This document shows positions 59,175 to 64,000 of a stretch of 64,000 nucleotides of DNA, in pieces; positions within the stretch are counted from its first letter, which is position 1; every line of letters begins with the position of its first letter. The stretch spans positions 1 through 64,000 of the forward strand of contig NC_018334.1 in the NCBI RefSeq assembly GCF_000234665.1, in the 5' to 3' direction. The notes below the pieces were generated by a model. It saw nothing but the letters and a program-made list of their open reading frames with translations, made no database searches and had not been told where the DNA came from. The position numbers and the translations under genes are program-made. Source of the DNA: Leishmania mexicana MHOM/GT/2001/U1103. Lineage: Eukaryota; Euglenozoa; Kinetoplastea; Trypanosomatida; Trypanosomatidae.

Positions 59175-59641
59175 ATTCTCCGATCCTGCAGAGAAAGTGG
59201 GGAAGGGAGGGGAGTGCCCAAAGCGGTGGTGATCAACCGTAATGGCTGTCCTGGTGAAGGGGCAGCGGGAGCGATCAGAGGGAGGGGTGGGGGGAAGAGG
59301 CGAAGGACAGGGTAGAGTAGGGGAGGGGGAGGGGGAGAGGCGTAGTGTGAAGTGCCTACATAAGCGGTATCATCCTCTCACGCGTGCGCTTCTACTGCGG
59401 CCCTCACCGTGACTCCCGCACGCATCGCAAGACACAGAGGCTAGCCTGCATCAACTGTCTCTCCAGATTCCGGTCCTTCATGGTCCCTTAGTCTCACAGG
59501 TCCGCTTACGGTGTCTTTCTGCGTCAGAAGAGGGGAGCTCCAGGCACACAAGGCGAAAGTGCTCCCCTGTCCACATCACCAGCAGACGCGTGCCCCACAG
59601 AAGGCAGGACACATATTTAGCAGCCGTTTCACTGTACGCAC
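59175..59641. other. intergenic region (right copy)
   Basis: Same content as 55100-55567, with a one-base shorter run near 59360. No gene seen. Confidence 0.5.
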
Positions 59642-60265
59642 TCACCGCCGCGCGTTTGCAGGGGCCTCAACAATCCAGCTGTTGTAGCCGGTGGGCAGTG
59701 AAGGCCGCGCGGCCGCTGGCTGGAAGACGAGCTGCTCTTCGACAACACCGTGGTCGTTCACTGTGGCTCGTCGGAGTAGGTGTGCCTCTTGCAGCACCTG
59801 CGCGACGGCCAGCAGCACATCTGTGTCGCCTTGCAGCATCGCCTTGGCGTGCTCCCGCTCGACCGGGTCGTCCATTTGACGGCGCAGCTCCTTGATGATG
59901 CTGTACACCTCCGCCGTAGCGATGCCGTGTACCTTGGATGGGGCGTGGACAGGTGGCAGTGGCGGCAGTGGGTACACCTGCCTCTCCTCCTCTTCGTCGC
60001 TGTCATCACCATCGTCCGCCTCCTCGTCCTCTTCGACGTCGTCGTCTTCGTCGCCATCTTCGTCAACAGCGTCGTCATCGTTGTCCGCGCCGTCGTGGTC
60101 GACGTCGCTGGCGGCGGTGGAAGCCACATTCGTGTCGGAGACCATTGCGTCGTTGGCCTGCTCCTCTTCGTCTTCCTCCTCGTTGGACATGGCCGCCTGC
60201 TCCTCGCCCTCCATTTCTCCTGCTGCGAGATGCAGCTCTTGCGGATCCGTCGAAGAGGGCTCCAT
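59642..60265 (-). CDS. acidic hypothetical protein, right copy
   Basis: 207 residues, identical to the product of 55568-56191. The start at 60265 is chosen for the same reason. Likely the same locus represented twice. Confidence 0.75.
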   Translation of the reverse strand: MEPSSTDPQELHLAAGEMEGEEQAAMSNEEEDEEEQANDAMVSDTNVASTAASDVDHDGADNDDDAVDEDGDEDDDVEEDEEADDGDDSDEEEERQVYPLPPLPPVHAPSKVHGIATAEVYSIIKELRRQMDDPVEREHAKAMLQGDTDVLLAVAQVLQEAHLLRRATVNDHGVVEEQLVFQPAAARPSLPTGYNSWIVEAPANARR

Positions 60266-60814
60266 GGTGCTGGGCCTCTCTGCGTTGGTTAAATCTAGCA
60301 CTTGCTGCTCACGCAAGGAGGCGTGCGTGAGGAGGAAAAGAGGCATGGCGAAAGGAGGCCCCGCGGTGTGACAGGCGAAGGAAAGACGGAGGGCGTATTC
60401 GTGGGGGTCGTGGAGAGCAGGGAGAAGGGGGTGAAGGGCGTATCGGCAGCAAGACAGTTGGGCACACGGAAGAGAAGCCGCCGGAGAGACAGCGAGGGCG
60501 TGAGTGAGTGCGTTAGAGGCGGTGCGGCCAGGGTGCAGCGAGGCAGCCGAGGCGAGACGTGCGCCTGCCGAGTGCCCTTTTGGGCAGGCGGCTATCACTG
60601 TTGGCAGAGTGGAAAATGAATGTGGGGCAACAGCGGCACACGGGAGTAGTCTACATCAAAATCCCCACGGGAAGTGGCGACGAAAACGAGCAAACGACGG
60701 AGGGGGCGCGGACAGCGGCGGTCAACCGTCATGGCGTACCGAGAAACACGTAGCGACGCAAGCATCGCCCAGGAGGTAGCCCTGCACGCGCAACGTTTTC
60801 CTTCACTCCTCCTT
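60266..60814. other. intergenic region (right copy)
   Basis: Same content as 56192-56740: splice region of the acidic-protein gene and 3' UTR of CCDC39. No gene seen. Confidence 0.5.
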
Positions 60815-63394
60815 CTAGGCACTTTCGACCGACAGCTGATGGGCAGCGAGCATCTGCTTGACCACGTCAAGCACCTCGTCACCGGCTTCTCGGGAGAGAG
60901 AGAGGAGCTGAGCGACGGTGTTGTCGAGTCTCTCGCGTGTGCAGACGAGTTCGACATCGCGCGCCACGGCAGCATCGACGTTCTCCTTGGCCTTTCCAAT
61001 GGCCTGATCGTAGCGAACCGAAGTCTCGCGCAACGTTAGGATGTCTTGCGTGACGGACTCGTACTCTTGCAGCATCTGCTGCTGCGTGTGTCCAACACGC
61101 TCTTTCTCAAACTCCAGTGCCCGGAGCTCCTCCTGCTTGTTGCGTGTGGTGGCTTGAAAGTCGTTCGCCTCCAGACCGCGGCGGCTAATCGCGCTCTTGA
61201 GCTCCTTGAACTTGGTCGTGAGCGCCCTCTGCGTCTGCACCTCCTCGTCCTTGTCGGAGACCTTGTCGAACTTGTGCTTGTACTGCGTATTGCTCGCTTT
61301 GATGACAGCGATCGTCTTCTCGAGCTTCAGCATCTCCTTCTCCATGCGACGGATGCGCGCGTCGAGGGAGTCGCCGCGGTACTGGAGATCCTCACGCTCT
61401 TTCGCCGCCGCGATGACGAGTTGGACCTGCGACAAGCGCGCCTGTGCCGGGTCCATGCGTCCTACAAGCACCTCCTGTCTGTTCTTGATTGCCGTCAAGC
61501 TCTTCTGCCGGTCGAGAAGCTCCGCCACAAGGCGCTTGCGCTCCTCCTCCACCAGCTTCGCCTCCATCTTCAGCAGACGGTGGTGCACTTCGATCTCCGC
61601 CTCGCGCTCCGCCACGTCAGCCTCCAGTTGCCGCTTCTTCTCCTCCAACGTGAGCAGCTCTGCATCCTTTGCTCTTAGCGCGTTGCGCAGGCGGAGTAGC
61701 TGCAGCTCTAACGTGTCCACCTTGATGAGAAGGTCCTCGCGCTGCTTCTCCAGCTTCTTCTCTTCCCGTTCGTCGTGCGTGCAATGCAGGTCCATCTCTA
61801 ATACCTCCTCGAGAGCACGCTTCTTAGTCATTTCCAGCTTCTCGATCTGCATGGCAGACTGCCGCATCTCCTCCCGCACCCGCTTCACTTGGCTCTGCAG
61901 GATTCGGCTTTGCTTCTCGAGCTCGTCAAGCGTGGCCTGCAGAAGATCGATCTTGCCGCGAAGCTCCTTCCGCTCCTCCTCGGTTCGATCGCCTTTCGCG
62001 CGGCCCACACGCTTCTCCATCTGCTGGACGCTGAACTCGATGTTGTACAGCACCCCCTGCTGCGAGAAAGACTCCTCATCCAGCTGATTGATCTTGGCGT
62101 TGTAGTTCTTGCCCTGCGCCTGCGCCCCACTGATCTCGCCCAAGGTCGTCGTCTGCGCTGCGCGCACCTCGGAAAGGTCCTGGTTCGCCCTGAAGGTCGC
62201 CATCTTGAGCTGCTCGATGTCCTTAACGACGTTGTGGGAGGCTACTTCAGCGTCCTTCAGCAGCTGCGCAATGAAGTCGGCTTGCTTCTGAAGATCGGTG
62301 GCGGTCATCTCCTCCTCCTTCAGTCGCTCCGCTGCAGTGGCCCGGCGCTTCTCTGTCATGGCCAATTCCTTGTTGCGGCGCTCGATCTTGGTGATGGTCT
62401 CCTGCAGCTGGAGGATCGCCGCCCGTTTGTCTCGCGTGGCCCTTGACGCCTCCTCGCGCAGGGCGTCTACTTCATCCTGTATGTTTTGCACCTGCTGAGT
62501 CAGCACCGGCACCGCTTCCTGCAGCTTCCGCGACGTTTTCTCGCGCTCTTGGATCGTGTAGTTGATCACCTCCGTCTCCTCCCTCGCCTCATCGAGCGAT
62601 TTCGACAGCGACTTCTTCAGCTGTTGCCGCTTCTGAATCCAGGCAACGCCATCGGCATACTGCTCTGCCGCAATGCGGATGGCCTCGTCGCGCTCGGCGA
62701 TGCTGCGAACCACCTGCTCCCACTCGTCTAGCATGCCGCTGCGGTCGTCGTGAAGCTTTCGGTACTCGTTGGCGATGCGGTCCAGCTCCCCCTGCACGTG
62801 CTGCGTGGCCAGCATCTCCTCATCAAGCTGCTTGTGCTGCTTCCGCACGGTCGTCTCAAGCTTCTCGATGTGCTGAGTGAGCTGCTTCACCTTGGCCTCA
62901 TCAAGCTTGGAGTAGCGCGCGATGGCTAGCTCGTCCTCTTCCTTCTGCCGGCGGGCCTCGTCCCACTGTTCCAGCTCCTCCTGGTTGTAGTCCAGCGTGG
63001 TCTTCAGCTCCTCGATCTTCAGATTTCCGTGAAAGATGCGGTCTTGCAACGACGTGAGCCGGTCGCGTACATCCTCGGCGCTTCGCTCCAGTTGTGTTTG
63101 CCGCTGCTGCAGCCGTGCGCACTCTCGCTCCATGACGCGGCACATGCTCTCCTCCGACTCAAGCTCGCGCTTCTTCGTCTCGGCGAAGCTCTGCGTGTTC
63201 ACGATTTCTGCGCGGACGTTGCCAAGGTGCTCCTTCATAAACTGCAGCCGCCGCCGCTGGTCCTCGACGCCGCCCTGCCGCTCCTCCAGCTGCTGTTCAA
63301 CGCGCGTGAGCTGGGCAGTGAGCTCCTTGTTCGTGTTGTTGAGTAGCTCGAGCGGCAGCGCCTCGGCAGTCGCATCCACTACATCGAGATTCAT
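60815..63394 (-). CDS. CCDC39: CCDC39/FAP59 flagellar axoneme ruler protein
   Basis: An 859-residue, almost entirely coiled-coil protein. It matches CCDC39 along its length rather than only in composition: the early segment with TESEE/LESEE, KGDRTEEERKELRGKI (human KGEINSEEKQALEAKI), KNRQEVLVGRM, and the strongest block AAKEREDLQYRGDSLDARI (human AAQEKEELQREGDCLDAKI). With CCDC40 it forms the 96-nm ruler that sets the spacing of inner dynein arms and radial spokes on flagellar doublets, so it should act in the promastigote flagellum. I start at 63394 (MNLDVVDATAEALPL); upstream codons translate a TG repeat. Complete here, partial at 56741. Confidence 0.93.
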   Translation of the reverse strand: MNLDVVDATAEALPLELLNNTNKELTAQLTRVEQQLEERQGGVEDQRRRLQFMKEHLGNVRAEIVNTQSFAETKKRELESEESMCRVMERECARLQQRQTQLERSAEDVRDRLTSLQDRIFHGNLKIEELKTTLDYNQEELEQWDEARRQKEEDELAIARYSKLDEAKVKQLTQHIEKLETTVRKQHKQLDEEMLATQHVQGELDRIANEYRKLHDDRSGMLDEWEQVVRSIAERDEAIRIAAEQYADGVAWIQKRQQLKKSLSKSLDEAREETEVINYTIQEREKTSRKLQEAVPVLTQQVQNIQDEVDALREEASRATRDKRAAILQLQETITKIERRNKELAMTEKRRATAAERLKEEEMTATDLQKQADFIAQLLKDAEVASHNVVKDIEQLKMATFRANQDLSEVRAAQTTTLGEISGAQAQGKNYNAKINQLDEESFSQQGVLYNIEFSVQQMEKRVGRAKGDRTEEERKELRGKIDLLQATLDELEKQSRILQSQVKRVREEMRQSAMQIEKLEMTKKRALEEVLEMDLHCTHDEREEKKLEKQREDLLIKVDTLELQLLRLRNALRAKDAELLTLEEKKRQLEADVAEREAEIEVHHRLLKMEAKLVEEERKRLVAELLDRQKSLTAIKNRQEVLVGRMDPAQARLSQVQLVIAAAKEREDLQYRGDSLDARIRRMEKEMLKLEKTIAVIKASNTQYKHKFDKVSDKDEEVQTQRALTTKFKELKSAISRRGLEANDFQATTRNKQEELRALEFEKERVGHTQQQMLQEYESVTQDILTLRETSVRYDQAIGKAKENVDAAVARDVELVCTRERLDNTVAQLLSLSREAGDEVLDVVKQMLAAHQLSVESA

Positions 63395-64000
63395 GGTGCT
63401 CCGCAATGTGTCTGGGCGCGTGTAGGTGTGTGTGTGTGTGGCTAAGCGTGGGATGGACATCCAGAAACGGCAACACCTCCACGAGGCGCGAGGGTGGCGC
63501 GATTTGCCGAAGAGAGGAGAGAGCGGAGGGGGGGGAAGGCAAAGAGAAAGGGACTGGAGACGAGTCGGGGGTGTGGCGGCAGAGCCGCAGGATGGGAGGC
63601 CAATACGGTGGTGGCAAGTTCAGGTTCTGAAATGTGGCACAGACAGGGAGGGAGTGAGAGCGTGCGTGCGTCCCTCTGCACAGAGAGCTCTGGCAGAACG
63701 AATGACATCGGGGTATCTCGCACCCGCGCTGACACGCGCTGCGTTTGCGCTTCCTGCTCATTTTTTTGGTGAGTCGGGACACACACAAAGACACTTCAGC
63801 CGGCGGCTGGCACTGCGAAACACTTAAAAGGCAACAACAGCAACGAACGAAATCCGCAGAGAGTGCAGCGGGATGAAGAGGCCAGCGGGGCGGCCATCCA
63901 GGCGCCGGGAAACCTACAGGCGGGGGGGGGGAGTGAACGAGCGAAGGGCATTGCAGCGCACAAGATCCGATGCATTCTTCTGTCACTGCGCGGCCGTCTT
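63395..64000. other. upstream region of CCDC39
   Basis: Contains a short TG tract (63426-63440), a purine-rich plus-strand run (63500-63560, pyrimidine tract on the mRNA strand) and a G run at 63922-63931. No gene seen before the window ends. Confidence 0.5.

Larger units (their letters stand above)
57532..61505. repeat. large duplicated block, right copy
   Basis: Near-identical to 53457-57431. At its right end the coding sequence of CCDC39 continues without a break, so this copy is the one joined to unique sequence on the right; the left copy is joined to unique sequence on the left. Removing one copy gives a continuous locus. Confidence 0.95.

Noticed and set aside
1..64000. CRISPR arrays, insertion sequences, LINE-type retrotransposon ORFs, rRNA, spliced-leader RNA or telomeric arrays
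   Set aside because: None seen: there are no regularly spaced repeats, no transposase or reverse transcriptase motifs, and no telomeric hexamer runs.

Overview
The window is nuclear DNA from a trypanosomatid, almost certainly a Leishmania or a very close relative. It is GC-rich and its genes have no introns. Every convincing gene lies on the minus strand, as expected of one polycistronic directional cluster transcribed toward position 1. Polypyrimidine tracts followed by AG (candidate trans-splice acceptors) precede several start codons. The order methionine synthase then a 314-residue aquaglyceroporin AQP1 matches, from memory, the left end of Leishmania chromosome 31. I cannot assign the species. 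Position 1 shows no telomere repeat.

Layout from left to right, which is against transcription. Bases 1-1916 are a non-coding end region with one arm of a near-identical 440-bp inverted repeat. MetE, AQP1 and a Doa10/MARCH6-like RING-CH ligase follow, and the second repeat arm lies at 12260-12699. From 13256 to 30988 come a folate/biopterin-type transporter, a cyclophilin, a small membrane protein, an SF2 helicase with a T5orf172-like N-terminus, a CCCH/RGG RNA-binding protein, an unknown 492-residue protein, Kae1/OSGEP, an 83-residue protein, a DEX1-like FG-GAP membrane protein and a 127-residue mitochondrial-looking protein. From 31485 to 47163 come a large coiled-coil protein, a Ubp6/USP14-type deubiquitinase, an LYR-motif protein, RPB2, a short coiled-coil protein, a seipin and a small helical protein. 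From 47164 to 53015 come NOP2, YTM1/WDR12, a 51-residue microprotein and a poorly supported 193-residue ORF.

Bases 53457-57431 and 57532-61505 are nearly identical and separated by exactly 100 N. This looks like an unmerged contig overlap, so the real locus probably has one CLP1-like gene, one acidic-protein gene and one CCDC39 (FAP59) gene.

Most genes are housekeeping and functionally unlinked, as is normal for trypanosomatid polycistrons. Two ribosome-biogenesis genes (NOP2, YTM1) are adjacent, and three genes belong to the ubiquitin/protein-folding group. Control is expected to be post-transcriptional through UTRs. The most interesting points are the inverted repeats enclosing AQP1, the helicase fusion, the CLP1-like protein without a Walker A lysine, the divergent seipin, the microprotein and the probable assembly duplication.
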